Notes: generated from the sequence alone by a model not told the origin. DNA of 64,000 nucleotides from Tractidigestivibacter montrealensis (GCF_024741235.1 NZ_JANSKA010000001.1:473133-537132); one strand, 5' to 3'; shown: positions 44,261 to 52,443, counted from the stretch's first letter. Program-made: numbers and translations.

Positions 44261-46501
44261 TTATTGCTCGGGGTGGTTCTTGAGCCACTCCTCGCGGTCC
44301 GGCGCGATGGAGCGCATGGCCTCAATCATGCTTGCGAGCAGATCGTCGAGCTCCATATCGTTGAGCTCGGCACCGTGGCGGATAACGTCGCGGCTGCAAC
44401 CGGCAGCAAAGTGCTTGTCCTTGAACTTCTTCTTGAGCGACTTGACCTCGAGGTCCATGACCGACTTGCTGGGACGCATGAGAATGGCCGCCTGGATGAG
44501 GCCGCTCAGCTCGTCAGCGGCATAGAGCACGCGCTCCATCTTGGCCTCGGGCTGGGGCAGCTCCGGGTTGTTGTCGGAGTTGTGCGTCTGGATGGCGTGC
44601 ACCAGCTCGGGAGTGCCGCCCTCGGCCTCGATGAGTTCGCCCGCCTTAACCGTGTGCTGCACGGGATCTTGGAACTCCTCCCAGTCAAGATCGTGGAGAA
44701 GCCCAACCTGGCCCCAGAAGTCGACGTTTGCCGGGTCGTACTTCTCGGCGTAGTAGCGCATGAGGCCTTCGAGGGTCTCGGCGTGCTGGATGTGGAAGGG
44801 GTCCTTGTTATAGCGCTCGAGCAGGGCGAATGCCTGGTCGCGCGTGAGACCGGTGGAGAGGGCAGGCGCAGAGGCGTCGCGCGCGGCCTCGTTGGCGGCG
44901 CCGTTCTCGGCGTCGTCCGCGATCACGTCCACCGACGCGGCGGCGTTGTCGGTCTTCTCGGGAAGCTGCGAGGCGATGTCCGCACGGGTAACGACCTCGG
45001 GCTTCATCTGCGGGAAGAGCAGCACGTCACGGATGGCAGGCTGGTCGCAGAAGAGCATGATCATGCGGTCGATGCCGTAGCCGATGCCACCTGCGGGAGG
45101 CATGCCGTACTCGAGCGCGCGCACGTAGTCGTAGTCGTAGCCCATGGCCTCGTCGTCGCCCATGCCCTTGGCTGCGACCTGCTCGGCAAAGCGGCCGGCC
45201 TGGTCAACGGGGTCGTTGAGCTCGGAAAAGGCGTTGGCGTACTCGTGGCCGCAGATCACGAGCTCAAAGCGGTCCGTGAGACGCGGGTCGTCAGCCTTGC
45301 GCTTGGCAAGAGGGCTGACCTCCTCGGGGTAGTCGCACACGAACGTGGGGTCGACCAGCGTGGACTCGCCCAGCTCGTCGTAGAGCTCGAAGAGGAGCTT
45401 GCCGGCGCCCCACCCGTCCTCGGTCTCGATGCCGTTGGCGCGGCAGAGCTCGCGCAGGTGCTCGATGGGTGTGTCCATGTCCACGTGCTCGCCCACCACC
45501 TGCGACGCGACCTCGGAGAGGGGCACCGAGCGCCACGTGCCGCTCATGTCCACCTGCTGGCCCTGGTACGTGATGACCTCGTGACCCTCCTCGCAGCCGC
45601 AGACCTCGCGCGCGATGGCCTTGAACAGGCCCTCGGTGAGGCGCTTCATCCCGTCGAGATCTGAGTAGGCGCAGTAGGCCTCCATCGAGGTGAACTCAGG
45701 GTTGTGCGTGAGGTCCATGCCCTCGTTGCGGAACTGGCGGCCAATCTCAAAGACGCGCTCCATGCCGCCCACAATGAGGCGCTTGAGCGGCAGCTCGGTG
45801 GCAATGCGCAGGTAGAAGTCGCGGTCGAGCGCGTTGAAGTGCGTGACGAAGGGCCTTGCGTTGGCGCCGCCGAGGATGGCGTGCATCATGGGGGTCTCGA
45901 CCTCCATGTAGCCGTCGGCCTCCATGTAACGGCGGATCAGGCTGATGATGGCGCTGCGCTTGCGGAACACGTCGCGGACCTCGGGGTTCATGATGAGGTC
46001 GACGTAGCGCTGGCGATAGCGGACCTCGCGGTCGGTGAGGCCGTGGAACTTCTCGGGCAGCGGTCGCAGCGACTTGGAGAGAAGCGCGAGCTTGGTGGGG
46101 GCGATGGAGAGCTGCCCGCGACGGGTGCGCAGCACGCGCCCAGTAGCATCGATGATGTCCCCGAGGTCAAGCTGGCGGAGAAGCCCCCAGCCCTCCTCGC
46201 CCAGGTCGTTCACGCGGCAGAAGAGCTGAATCTGGCCAGTGACGTCCTCGAGGACGATGAAGGCAACCTTGCCCTGGCGACGGAGCGCGCGGATGCGGCC
46301 GGCGACGGAGACCACGTCCTGGGTGTCCTCACCGTCGGAAAGGCTTGCGTAGTCCTTCTCGAGCTGCGCCGCGTGGGCCGTGACCTCACTCGCAATGGGA
46401 TAGGGGTTCACGCCCGCATCGATGAGCGCTTGGCGGCGGGCACGGCGCTGGGCCCTCTCGTCATTCGTGTTGTTCTCGCCCGTCTTGGTCTGATCGGCCA
46501 T
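44261..46501 (-). CDS. lysS: Lysyl-tRNA synthetase fused to a C-terminal HD-superfamily hydrolase domain
   Basis: A 746-residue protein. Residues 1 to about 510 are a complete class II LysRS: an OB-fold anticodon domain (DVVSVAGRIRALRRQGKVAF), motif 2 region FEIGRQFRNEGMDLTHNPEF and motif 3 GGIGYGIDRMIMLF. An alanine/aspartate-rich linker (about 515-551) joins a second domain (552-735) with HD-family metal ligands His573, His603-Asp604 (GLLHDLDW), Asp663 (ADELSG), and the tail ILMRPSKSVMDLEVKSLKKK/FKDKHFAAGCSRDV found in stand-alone predicted HD hydrolases (COG2316-like). Usual LysRS length is about 500, so this is a true fusion. ATG at 46501 follows GAGGAG; TACAAT (46590-46595) is a possible -10. 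Confidence 0.93.
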   Translation of the reverse strand: MADQTKTGENNTNDERAQRRARRQALIDAGVNPYPIASEVTAHAAQLEKDYASLSDGEDTQDVVSVAGRIRALRRQGKVAFIVLEDVTGQIQLFCRVNDLGEEGWGLLRQLDLGDIIDATGRVLRTRRGQLSIAPTKLALLSKSLRPLPEKFHGLTDREVRYRQRYVDLIMNPEVRDVFRKRSAIISLIRRYMEADGYMEVETPMMHAILGGANARPFVTHFNALDRDFYLRIATELPLKRLIVGGMERVFEIGRQFRNEGMDLTHNPEFTSMEAYCAYSDLDGMKRLTEGLFKAIAREVCGCEEGHEVITYQGQQVDMSGTWRSVPLSEVASQVVGEHVDMDTPIEHLRELCRANGIETEDGWGAGKLLFELYDELGESTLVDPTFVCDYPEEVSPLAKRKADDPRLTDRFELVICGHEYANAFSELNDPVDQAGRFAEQVAAKGMGDDEAMGYDYDYVRALEYGMPPAGGIGYGIDRMIMLFCDQPAIRDVLLFPQMKPEVVTRADIASQLPEKTDNAAASVDVIADDAENGAANEAARDASAPALSTGLTRDQAFALLERYNKDPFHIQHAETLEGLMRYYAEKYDPANVDFWGQVGLLHDLDWEEFQDPVQHTVKAGELIEAEGGTPELVHAIQTHNSDNNPELPQPEAKMERVLYAADELSGLIQAAILMRPSKSVMDLEVKSLKKKFKDKHFAAGCSRDVIRHGAELNDMELDDLLASMIEAMRSIAPDREEWLKNHPEQ

Positions 46502-46627
46502 TGCTGCTCCTCGTACTCGCGCGCGCCCATAGGCGCGCATGTTCTCTCCCATGCCTGGCCGGCCAGATGGGGCGGCCGCGGCGCAAACCATTGTACTGTA
46601 GCGTTTTGGCCGTTGCGTTGGCGCGGG

Positions 46628-46658
46628 ATGAGACAAAGGGACTGTCCCTTTGTCTCAT
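46628..46658. repeat. 31-bp palindromic repeat, copy C
   Basis: ATGAGACAAAGGGAC, central T, and the exact complement. It directly abuts the T-tract of the greA terminator and lies about 30 bases upstream of the possible lysS -10 element. Confidence 0.88.
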
Positions 46659-46683
46659 AAAAAGGCCCCTCCGGAGAGGGGCC
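46659..46683 (-). terminator. Rho-independent terminator after greA
   Basis: GGCCCCTC (46664-46671) pairs with GAGGGGCC (46676-46683) around a four-base loop, followed on the minus strand by TTTTTATGAGAC. It lies 24 bases after the greA stop and runs directly into palindrome copy C. Confidence 0.88.
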
Positions 46684-46707
46684 AAGGTTGCGTGGTATGA
46701 GACCTGC

Positions 46708-47187
46708 CTAGCGCGTGATGTTCACGATTGTGTAGCTCTTGGTCTTGCCAGCGGGGGTGGTGAACTCAACCTGATCGCCCTTGCCGCAGCCGATGAGGGC
46801 CTGGCCGGCGGGGGACTCGTTTGAGATCTTGTGCTCGAGCGAGTTGGTCTCGGTGGTGCCCACGATGGTGAACTTGGTCTTCTTGCCACGATCGTCCTCG
46901 AGCTCGACGGTCGTACCAATAGAGACCCTGATGCCGCCGTGCTGGGCGTCAGCGACGACCCTTGCCACCGAGAGCGTCTGGCGAATCTCGGCAATCTTGG
47001 ACTCGTTCTGGGACTGTTCCTCCTTGGCGGCATCGTACTCGGAGTTCTCCGAGAGGTCACCAAAGGAGCGGGCCTCCTTCAGGCGCTCGACAATCTCGTC
47101 GCGAAGCTCGCCCTCGCGGTACGCCAGCTCGTCGACAAGCTTCTGGCGACCTTCGGCGGTAAGAGTGATTTCCTTGCTGTTATCCAT
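46708..47187 (-). CDS. greA: Transcript cleavage factor GreA
   Basis: A 159-residue factor with the N-terminal coiled coil (LVDELAYREGELRDEIVERL), the tip acidic residues in the DLSENSEYDAAKEEQ segment, and the C-terminal FKBP-like domain ending SPAGQALIGCGKGDQVEFTT. It enters the secondary channel of RNA polymerase and stimulates cleavage of backtracked RNA. It follows the TatA-like gene by 51 bases and is probably on the same transcript. Confidence 0.96.
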   Translation of the reverse strand: MDNSKEITLTAEGRQKLVDELAYREGELRDEIVERLKEARSFGDLSENSEYDAAKEEQSQNESKIAEIRQTLSVARVVADAQHGGIRVSIGTTVELEDDRGKKTKFTIVGTTETNSLEHKISNESPAGQALIGCGKGDQVEFTTPAGKTKSYTIVNITR

Positions 47188-47238
47188 GACTCTGCTTTCC
47201 TCGTAGTGCGTGGGAGGTACGTGCCTTGGGCGCCTGGG

Positions 47239-47580
47239 TTACTCGCCCAGCTTGGCGCCACACTTCTTGCAGAAGGCAGCGTCGGCGGCGTTCTCGGTAC
47301 CGCACTTGGGGCAGAACTGGACGTCCTCCTTGGCCTTCTCGGCAGGGGCGTCCTCGACGTCGGCATCATCCTCGTCGGCCACGACGTCCTCGGCCTCGTC
47401 GGCCTTAGGCTCCTCGACCTTCTTGGAGTCCTTCTCGTCGCCCTCCTCCATGCCCTCGCGCACGTTCTTGACGGTCTTACCAAGAGCGGAGCCAAGCTTG
47501 GGAAGGTTCTTGGGCCCAAAGATGATCAGCACAACGACAACGATGATGAGCAGCTCTGGAATGCCAAGTCCAAGAATCAT
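47239..47580 (-). CDS. tatA: TatA-like twin-arginine translocase subunit with C-terminal zinc ribbon
   Basis: A 113-residue protein. It begins MILGLGIPELLIIVVVVLII, a TatA/E-type N-terminal membrane helix, followed by the FGPKNLP hinge and amphipathic helix (KLGSALGKTVKNVREGM), then an acidic linker (about 45-86). The last 24 residues form a double-CxxC zinc ribbon (Cys90, 93, 104, 107; FCPKCG..FCKKCG). TatA forms the protein-conducting assembly for folded Tat substrates; the ribbon is not part of normal TatA. No tatC is in the window. Its own promoter is at 47644-47673; AGGAGG precedes the ATG. Confidence 0.85.
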   Translation of the reverse strand: MILGLGIPELLIIVVVVLIIFGPKNLPKLGSALGKTVKNVREGMEEGDEKDSKKVEEPKADEAEDVVADEDDADVEDAPAEKAKEDVQFCPKCGTENAADAAFCKKCGAKLGE

Positions 47581-47643
47581 GGTGAGGTCCTCCTAGATGT
47601 GGATGAATGGGGCGAGTACACGTCGCGTACTGCCGCATCCGCT

Positions 47644-47673
47644 AGTATAGCCGAGGATGTTTCCTACTCACAA
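47644..47673 (-). promoter_or_regulatory. Promoter for tatA-greA
   Basis: TTGTGA (47668-47673), 18 bases, TATACT (47644-47649) on the minus strand. The -35 hexamer is the same as that of the rplC promoter. Confidence 0.6.
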
Positions 47674-47747
47674 TAGAAACTGGGAGTTTGGGTATAGGCA
47701 CCCGTGCTGTCCGCCCCCGCCGCAATCACACCTCGTTAGGAGCGCAC

Positions 47748-48563
47748 ATGCCAACCTGGCTCATCGTCATAATCGTTATCTCATGGATTCTCTTTGCGAT
47801 TGTCCTTGCGCTTCCGTGGCTGCTCAAGCGCCGCGGCATCGAAATGCGTCGCACCAAGTTTGGTCCCGCGCTCATCTTTGAGGCAGCAGACGACGATGGT
47901 ACGCCCGTGCGCCTGCTCAACGTGAATGGCACCTTCCAGAGCGTCTGCTATCTACCCGATGACCTGCACTTTGAGCTGGCGTGTGTCTACCATCGCACCA
48001 TGGCCGAGGTCTGCTACGACCTGCCGGACGCCACGAGCGCACTGGTCATTGGCGGTGGCGGCTACTCCCTGCCCAAGTGGCTTGTTGCACACCGTCCCAA
48101 ACTCCACGTCGATGCCGTGGAGATCGATCCGCGTGTCACGGTCATTGCCCGCGAGCGCTTCTTTCTCGACGACCTCATCGAGAAGTACGGCAAGGGCCGC
48201 ATATCACTGGTGAACGATGATGGCTGGGACTACCTGCGCCGCGCCGAGAAGCCCTATGACGTCATTGTGAACGACGCGTTCTCGGGCAACCACCCGCTGG
48301 GACAGCTGGGGACCGGCGAGGGCGCGCGGCTCATCCGCGAGAAGCTCGCGCCGGGCGGGGTGTATCTTGCCAACTTGCGCTGTTCAACGCAGGGACGTCA
48401 CGCGCGCATCCTCGAGGAAGTAGAGCAGGCCTTCTCGGCGCAGTTCGCGCACGTGGCCTACGTGCCTGAGTGGCCGGACAAGCCCGAGGAGCGCGGCAAC
48501 AACGTGCTCATAGCCACAGATGCCACGCTGACACTTCCCGAGGACGCCGTTGTCGTGAAGTAG
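47748..48563 (+). CDS. Membrane-anchored spermidine-synthase-like protein
   Basis: A 271-residue protein with one N-terminal membrane helix (residues 4-26), followed by a Rossmann-type spermidine synthase/methyltransferase fold: SALVIGGGGYSLPKWL is the glycine loop, VDAVEIDPRV the acidic SAM/decarboxy-SAM contact, and YDVIVNDAFSG occupies the place of the catalytic-loop motif, where polyamine synthases usually have an aspartate before the Asp-Ala/Ser pair. So the fold is clear but aminopropyl transfer is not assured. The ATG at 47748 follows AGGAG at five bases. Divergent from tatA. Confidence 0.75.
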   Translation: MPTWLIVIIVISWILFAIVLALPWLLKRRGIEMRRTKFGPALIFEAADDDGTPVRLLNVNGTFQSVCYLPDDLHFELACVYHRTMAEVCYDLPDATSALVIGGGGYSLPKWLVAHRPKLHVDAVEIDPRVTVIARERFFLDDLIEKYGKGRISLVNDDGWDYLRRAEKPYDVIVNDAFSGNHPLGQLGTGEGARLIREKLAPGGVYLANLRCSTQGRHARILEEVEQAFSAQFAHVAYVPEWPDKPEERGNNVLIATDATLTLPEDAVVVK

Positions 48564-48575
48564 CCCCGCCGGGGC
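48563..48575 (+). terminator. Possible short terminator after the spermidine-synthase-like gene
   Basis: GCCCC-GCC-GGGGC immediately after the stop codon, with a CCCTTTTAGG run about eight bases later. Short stem and displaced T-run, so weak. Confidence 0.35.
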
Positions 48576-48613
48576 ACCGCCCTTTTAGGTGCTACCGCTC
48601 CGTCATCATCATC

Positions 48614-48625
48614 TTGTTTAAACAA
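48614..48625. promoter_or_regulatory. Candidate operator upstream of the GH13 gene
   Basis: TTGTTTAAACAA is a perfect 12-bp palindrome in an A/T-rich island, 77 bases before the glycosidase start. Its form fits a dimeric carbohydrate regulator, but no regulator gene is near and the assignment is a guess. Confidence 0.4.
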
Positions 48626-48701
48626 ATATTGCGTCTCGCCACGCGATGGTCCACCATGTGCATCGACCGCACTACCCGGCTTCTGCCGAGAAGGGACACA
48701 T

Positions 48702-50009
48702 ATGGCACAGGACACCAGCACCTCCATCCGCAACCTCGTTATCTACTCTGTCTTCGTGCGCAACCACACGCCCGAGGGCACGTTTCGCGCCGTGATTCCC
48801 GACCTCCCGCGCATCCACGCGCTGGGAACCGACGTCGTGTGGCTCATGCCCATCCATCCCATTGGCGAGAAAAACCGCAAGGGAACGCTTGGCAGCCCCT
48901 ATGCCAACCGCGATTACCGTACGGTCAACCCCGAGTACGGCACGATGAGCGACTTCCGCGCGCTGGTGGACGCCATCCACGCGGAGGGTATGAAGTGCAT
49001 GATCGACGTGGTGTACAACCACACCTCCCCCGACTCCGTCCTCTTTGAGGAGCACCCAGAGTTCTTCTTCCGCAAGCCCAACGGCGAGCCGGGCAACCAC
49101 GTGGGCGACTGGTCCGACGTCATCGACCTCGACTACAACGTCTCGGCACTCTGGGACTACCAGATCGAGACCCTGTGCCAGTGGGCACGCATCGTCGACG
49201 GCTTCCGCTGCGACGTTGCCTCCTTCGTGCCCGTGGAGTTCTGGAAGCGTGCCCGCGCTGAGGTTGCCAAGGTGCGTCCAGGCTGCCTGTGGCTGGCAGA
49301 GACGGTCCACCGCTCGTTTGGCGCCGCATGCCGCGCCGCGGGCATGACCTGCGCGCGCGATTCAGAGGCCTTCGAGGCCTTTGACATGGAGTACGAGTAC
49401 GACATCCAAGAGGCCTTCGTGCGCTACCTCAAGGGAGAGATTCCCCTCTCGTGCTACCTCGACCTTCTCGACTTCCAGGAGAACATCTACCCACAGAACT
49501 ACGACAAGCTGCGCTTTCTCGAGAACCACGACGTGCCGCGCATTGCCTCGCACGTAAAGAGCGAGTCTGACCTGCGCAACCACACGGCAATGCTCTACTT
49601 CAATAAGGGGACCACGCTCGTCTACGCGGGGCAGGAGGCTGCCTGCTCGCACCTGCCGAGCCTCTTTGACCGCGACACCGTTGACTGGAACACGGGGGTC
49701 GACCTCTCAGACCTCATGCGTCACATGGCCAAGATCAAGCACGAGGAGCTGGACGCGGACGACGCCCTCTTCGTGGCAGCAGATGACGAGAATGACATTG
49801 CCGTCCTGCGCCGCGAGCACGATGGAAGGCGCAAGGTTGGCGTCTTCTCGCTCAAGTCCCGCTCGGCCGAGGTGGAGGTGCCGCTTCCCGACGGCACGTA
49901 CGAGAACCTCGTTGACGGCTCGTCGATCACCATGCGGGACGGGAAGCTCGCATGCGCCGGAACCCCCATTGTGCTTGCGGTGGATGTGGAGCGCGCTTGG
50001 GGCGTGTAA
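48702..50009 (+). CDS. GH13 alpha-amylase-family glycosidase
   Basis: A 435-residue cytoplasmic enzyme (no signal peptide). The (beta/alpha)8 barrel motifs are in order: region I DVVYNH (102-107), region II GFRCDVAS with nucleophile Asp171, region III LAETVH with acid/base Glu200, region IV FLENHD with Asp277. There is no large B-domain insertion or added carbohydrate module; a short C-terminal beta domain ends the protein. It should act on alpha-glucosides such as maltodextrin or a disaccharide, but substrate and hydrolysis versus transfer cannot be read. AAGGGACACAT precedes the ATG. Confidence 0.85.
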   Translation: MAQDTSTSIRNLVIYSVFVRNHTPEGTFRAVIPDLPRIHALGTDVVWLMPIHPIGEKNRKGTLGSPYANRDYRTVNPEYGTMSDFRALVDAIHAEGMKCMIDVVYNHTSPDSVLFEEHPEFFFRKPNGEPGNHVGDWSDVIDLDYNVSALWDYQIETLCQWARIVDGFRCDVASFVPVEFWKRARAEVAKVRPGCLWLAETVHRSFGAACRAAGMTCARDSEAFEAFDMEYEYDIQEAFVRYLKGEIPLSCYLDLLDFQENIYPQNYDKLRFLENHDVPRIASHVKSESDLRNHTAMLYFNKGTTLVYAGQEAACSHLPSLFDRDTVDWNTGVDLSDLMRHMAKIKHEELDADDALFVAADDENDIAVLRREHDGRRKVGVFSLKSRSAEVEVPLPDGTYENLVDGSSITMRDGKLACAGTPIVLAVDVERAWGV

Positions 50010-50040
50010 ACGGCAGCGTATATCCGTGGTCGCGGTAGCA

Positions 50041-50078
50041 TAGGGGCCGGACATCCCACTGCGGGTGCCCGGCCCCTA
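50041..50078. terminator. Hairpin after the GH13 gene
   Basis: TAGGGGCCGG (50041-50050) and CCGGCCCCTA (50069-50078), 10 bp perfect, 32 bases past the stop. The plus-strand tail has no U-tract, and the Nudix ribosome binding site follows shortly, so termination may be partial. Confidence 0.5.
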
Positions 50079-50102
50079 TCGTAGAAAGGGAGCGCATTCG
50101 CC

Positions 50103-50714
50103 ATGACCGAACCACTCAGGGACAAGAACGGCCTTACCGAGGAGGAGTTCCTAGCAGCCTACAGCCCCAAGGACTACCCGCGGCCCTCGCTCACGGCAGA
50201 CAACTGCATCTTTCGCGTTGGTCCAGACGGCACCATCAAGCTGCTGCTCATTCGCCGCGGTGGCCACCCGTTCCTGGGGTGCTGGGCCCTTCCGGGTGGC
50301 TTTGTGAGCCCTGGGGAGACGGCGCTTGAGGCCTCGCGGCGAGAGCTCCTCGAGGAGACCGGCGTGGATGGCCTCGCGCTTGAGCCGGTGGGTCTCTACA
50401 GCACGCCCGGTCGAGACCCGCGCGGATGGACTGTCTCACAGGCGCACATGGCCGTTGACAACCATGGCGTAACCGCGCACGCCGGCGACGACGCTGCGGC
50501 TGCCGCCTGGTTCGACATTGACAGCACGGAGGAGGACGGCCGCACGCAGCTCACGCTTACCTCCGGCGACACTACACTGACCAGCAGTTTTTCCGTAGAG
50601 GCCGGCGCCGTTACGGGCATCCCGCGTTCAATCGGTATGCAGGGCGAGGGCCTCGCCTTTGATCACGCGCAGATTATCGCAGACGCCTGGCTGCTGCTGG
50701 CGCACAGGAAATGA
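50103..50714 (+). CDS. Nudix hydrolase
   Basis: A 203-residue protein with a perfect Nudix box at 66-88 (GX5EX7REUXEEXGU: G66, E72, R80-E81, E84-E85, G87). Upstream WALPGGFVSPGE and the DP..W..S sequence resemble ADP-ribose or nicotinamide-related Nudix enzymes, and an N-terminal extension (PRPSLTADNCIFRV) matches that of ADP-ribose pyrophosphatase/NrtR-like proteins, without the DNA-binding domain. The substrate is uncertain. AAAGGGAGCG precedes the start. The TGA stop lies inside palindrome copy D. Confidence 0.82.
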   Translation: MTEPLRDKNGLTEEEFLAAYSPKDYPRPSLTADNCIFRVGPDGTIKLLLIRRGGHPFLGCWALPGGFVSPGETALEASRRELLEETGVDGLALEPVGLYSTPGRDPRGWTVSQAHMAVDNHGVTAHAGDDAAAAAWFDIDSTEEDGRTQLTLTSGDTTLTSSFSVEAGAVTGIPRSIGMQGEGLAFDHAQIIADAWLLLAHRK

Positions 50715-50741
50715 GACAAAGGGACTGTCCCTTTGTCTCAT
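50711..50741. repeat. 31-bp palindromic repeat, copy D
   Basis: ATGAGACAAAGGGAC, central T, exact complement. It lies between two convergent genes and supplies the TGA stop codon of each (50712-50714 on plus, 50738-50740 on minus). Unlike copies A-C there is no separate terminator beside it. Confidence 0.88.
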
Positions 50742-51562
50742 TTCAGCAGGTAGTCGTAGACTGCCTCGGCGCAGCCGCCGTGGTTGTTGTCCGCAACCGT
50801 CACGTCCGAGGCGTCCACCGCGTCAGGCGAGGCGTTGCCCATAGCAATACCAAGGCCCGCGGCGCGCAGCATCTCAAGATCATTGCCGGAGTCCCCCACC
50901 GCGATACACCTCTCGATGGGAATGCCGAGAAGCCCGCAGAGGTCCTCGAGGGCGATGCCCTTACTCACGCCCTTGGGCGAGATCTCAAGCGAGTTTGCCT
51001 GGCTGAAGGCGGCCTCCACCGGGATGTGCTGCTCCCGAATGCGGGCAAGGACGTCGCACGCATCCTCGCCCACGACCGGATGCACGATGTACTTTGAGAT
51101 TGCCGACGCGTGGTTGAGGACCCAGCCCTCGATATCGTCGACCCCGTGGCACACGCGCACGAACGTGTCGTGGAACTCCTGGAGCCCATAGCGATCGAGG
51201 TGATTGAAGCTATCTGCCTCGTCATACGCCTCCGTACCCGAGAAGATCTCGAGCATCACGTCCTTGCCCTTGTGCGTCTGGAGGAGCTGGGAAATCACTG
51301 CCGGATCAAAGGCGCGCTCGGCCAGCAGGCTGTCACGCCGCAGGTCAAGCAGGTGCGCGCCGCTGGTGCAGATGGCGTAGGAGACATCCGGGAGCAGCTC
51401 ACGGTACGGCAGCATCATGCTGGGGCTGCGGCCAGTGGCAATGGCCACGACCTTACCGGCACTTGTCGCGGCACGAATGGCCTCGATTGTCGAGGGGAGC
51501 ACGTGCTTCTCATCATCAAGAAGCGTACCGTCCATGTCAAAAGCTATGAGGTCAAAGGCCAT
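50738..51562 (-). CDS. HAD-superfamily phosphatase, Cof type
   Basis: A 274-residue protein with HAD motif I AFDMDGTLLDD, motif II IATGRSP, a Cof-type cap domain, and motifs III/IV GVSKGIALEDL and AVGDSGNDLEML. These enzymes dephosphorylate sugar phosphates, nucleotides or flavin and pyridoxal phosphates, usually with broad range. The ATG at 51562 follows GGAAGGGA. The stop lies in palindrome copy D, convergent with the Nudix gene. Cytoplasmic; no signal peptide. Confidence 0.88.
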   Translation of the reverse strand: MAFDLIAFDMDGTLLDDEKHVLPSTIEAIRAATSAGKVVAIATGRSPSMMLPYRELLPDVSYAICTSGAHLLDLRRDSLLAERAFDPAVISQLLQTHKGKDVMLEIFSGTEAYDEADSFNHLDRYGLQEFHDTFVRVCHGVDDIEGWVLNHASAISKYIVHPVVGEDACDVLARIREQHIPVEAAFSQANSLEISPKGVSKGIALEDLCGLLGIPIERCIAVGDSGNDLEMLRAAGLGIAMGNASPDAVDASDVTVADNNHGGCAEAVYDYLLK

Positions 51563-51686
51563 GCTATCCCTTCCGTGAAATCCCCGCAGTCTTCTTGCGA
51601 CCGCCGTCGAATGTACACCGGGATGGGCAGCCATCAGCCAATCTCCACCGCAGCTGTGCATACGCAAGCCCTACGACACCTCAAAA

Positions 51687-51704
51687 TGTTAGAAACTACT
51701 AACA
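51687..51704. promoter_or_regulatory. Small dyad in the HAD-MGMT intergenic region
   Basis: TGTTAG-6-CTAACA in an A/T-rich patch. It is the only structured site I see in the gene-free stretch 51563-51936 between divergent genes; it could be an operator for either. Confidence 0.3.
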
Positions 51705-51936
51705 ATATGCAATGTGAATCCAAGCCCCGGCGACGGCAGAACTCGAAAGGCTCACGAGAGGACTTTTGTCTGCGGTGGGATACGTGTGGCTGGCGCTGGA
51801 CGTCGCTGGCGATGTGCCGCCGTCGTCCGAACGGCCACTTCACTATGGCAGTAGCCTTCTCTCGCAGGCGAGCAAGGCCAGCGCGCTCGCTTTTGCGTAT
51901 GCTCAGAGGGCAAGGACATCGGGCGAAGTGAGGCAG

Positions 51937-52257
51937 ATGATGGAAGGCAGTGACTTCTTCCAGCGGGCATACGACATTGTCCGGCAGGTGCCCGAGGGAC
52001 GCGTTGCCACGTACGGGCAGGTAGCGCGTATGATGGGCGAGCCGCGAAAGGCGCGATACGTTGGGTTTGCCATGCACTCAAGCCCTGGCATGAAGGGCGG
52101 AGTTCCCTGCCACAGGATTGTGTTTGCAGACGGTAGCCTTGCACCTGGCTTTGCCTTTGGTGGTGCCGACGAGCAACGAAAGATGCTCGAGGCCGAGGGC
52201 GTAGGGTTTCTCCCAAATGGCAAGGTGAATCTGCGTCAATATCTCTGGGAAGCGTGA
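51937..52257 (+). CDS. MGMT/alkyltransferase-like DNA-binding protein
   Basis: A 106-residue protein equal to the C-terminal DNA-binding domain of O6-alkylguanine-DNA methyltransferase, with a helix-turn-helix region (VPEGRVATYGQVARMMGEPR) and GVPCHRIV, holding the acceptor cysteine (Cys58). Stand-alone domains of this size are usually alkyltransferase-like proteins in which the cysteine is tryptophan; here it is kept, so direct repair is possible. Starts at 51937 (or 51940); GTGAGGCAG is a modest ribosome binding site. The frame is open far upstream but that part shows no homology. Confidence 0.82.
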   Translation: MMEGSDFFQRAYDIVRQVPEGRVATYGQVARMMGEPRKARYVGFAMHSSPGMKGGVPCHRIVFADGSLAPGFAFGGADEQRKMLEAEGVGFLPNGKVNLRQYLWEA

Positions 52258-52310
52258 CCGTGCGGGCGCTTGGAGCAGGTCGCAAATCGCGTCGCGGACA
52301 CAGCACACAC

Positions 52311-52341
52311 GAAAAAGGCCAGGAGCACACGCTCCTGGCCT
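52311..52341 (-). terminator. Rho-independent terminator after tRNA-Pro
   Basis: AGGCCAGGAGC (52316-52326) pairs with GCTCCTGGCCT (52331-52341), 11 bp perfect with a four-base loop, followed on the minus strand by TTTTTCGTG. It closes the veg-ispE-tRNA-Pro transcript. Confidence 0.92.
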
Positions 52342-52351
52342 GCAATTGAGA

Positions 52352-52428
<77 letters not shown>

Positions 52429-52443
52429 TTAGCAGACGACACT

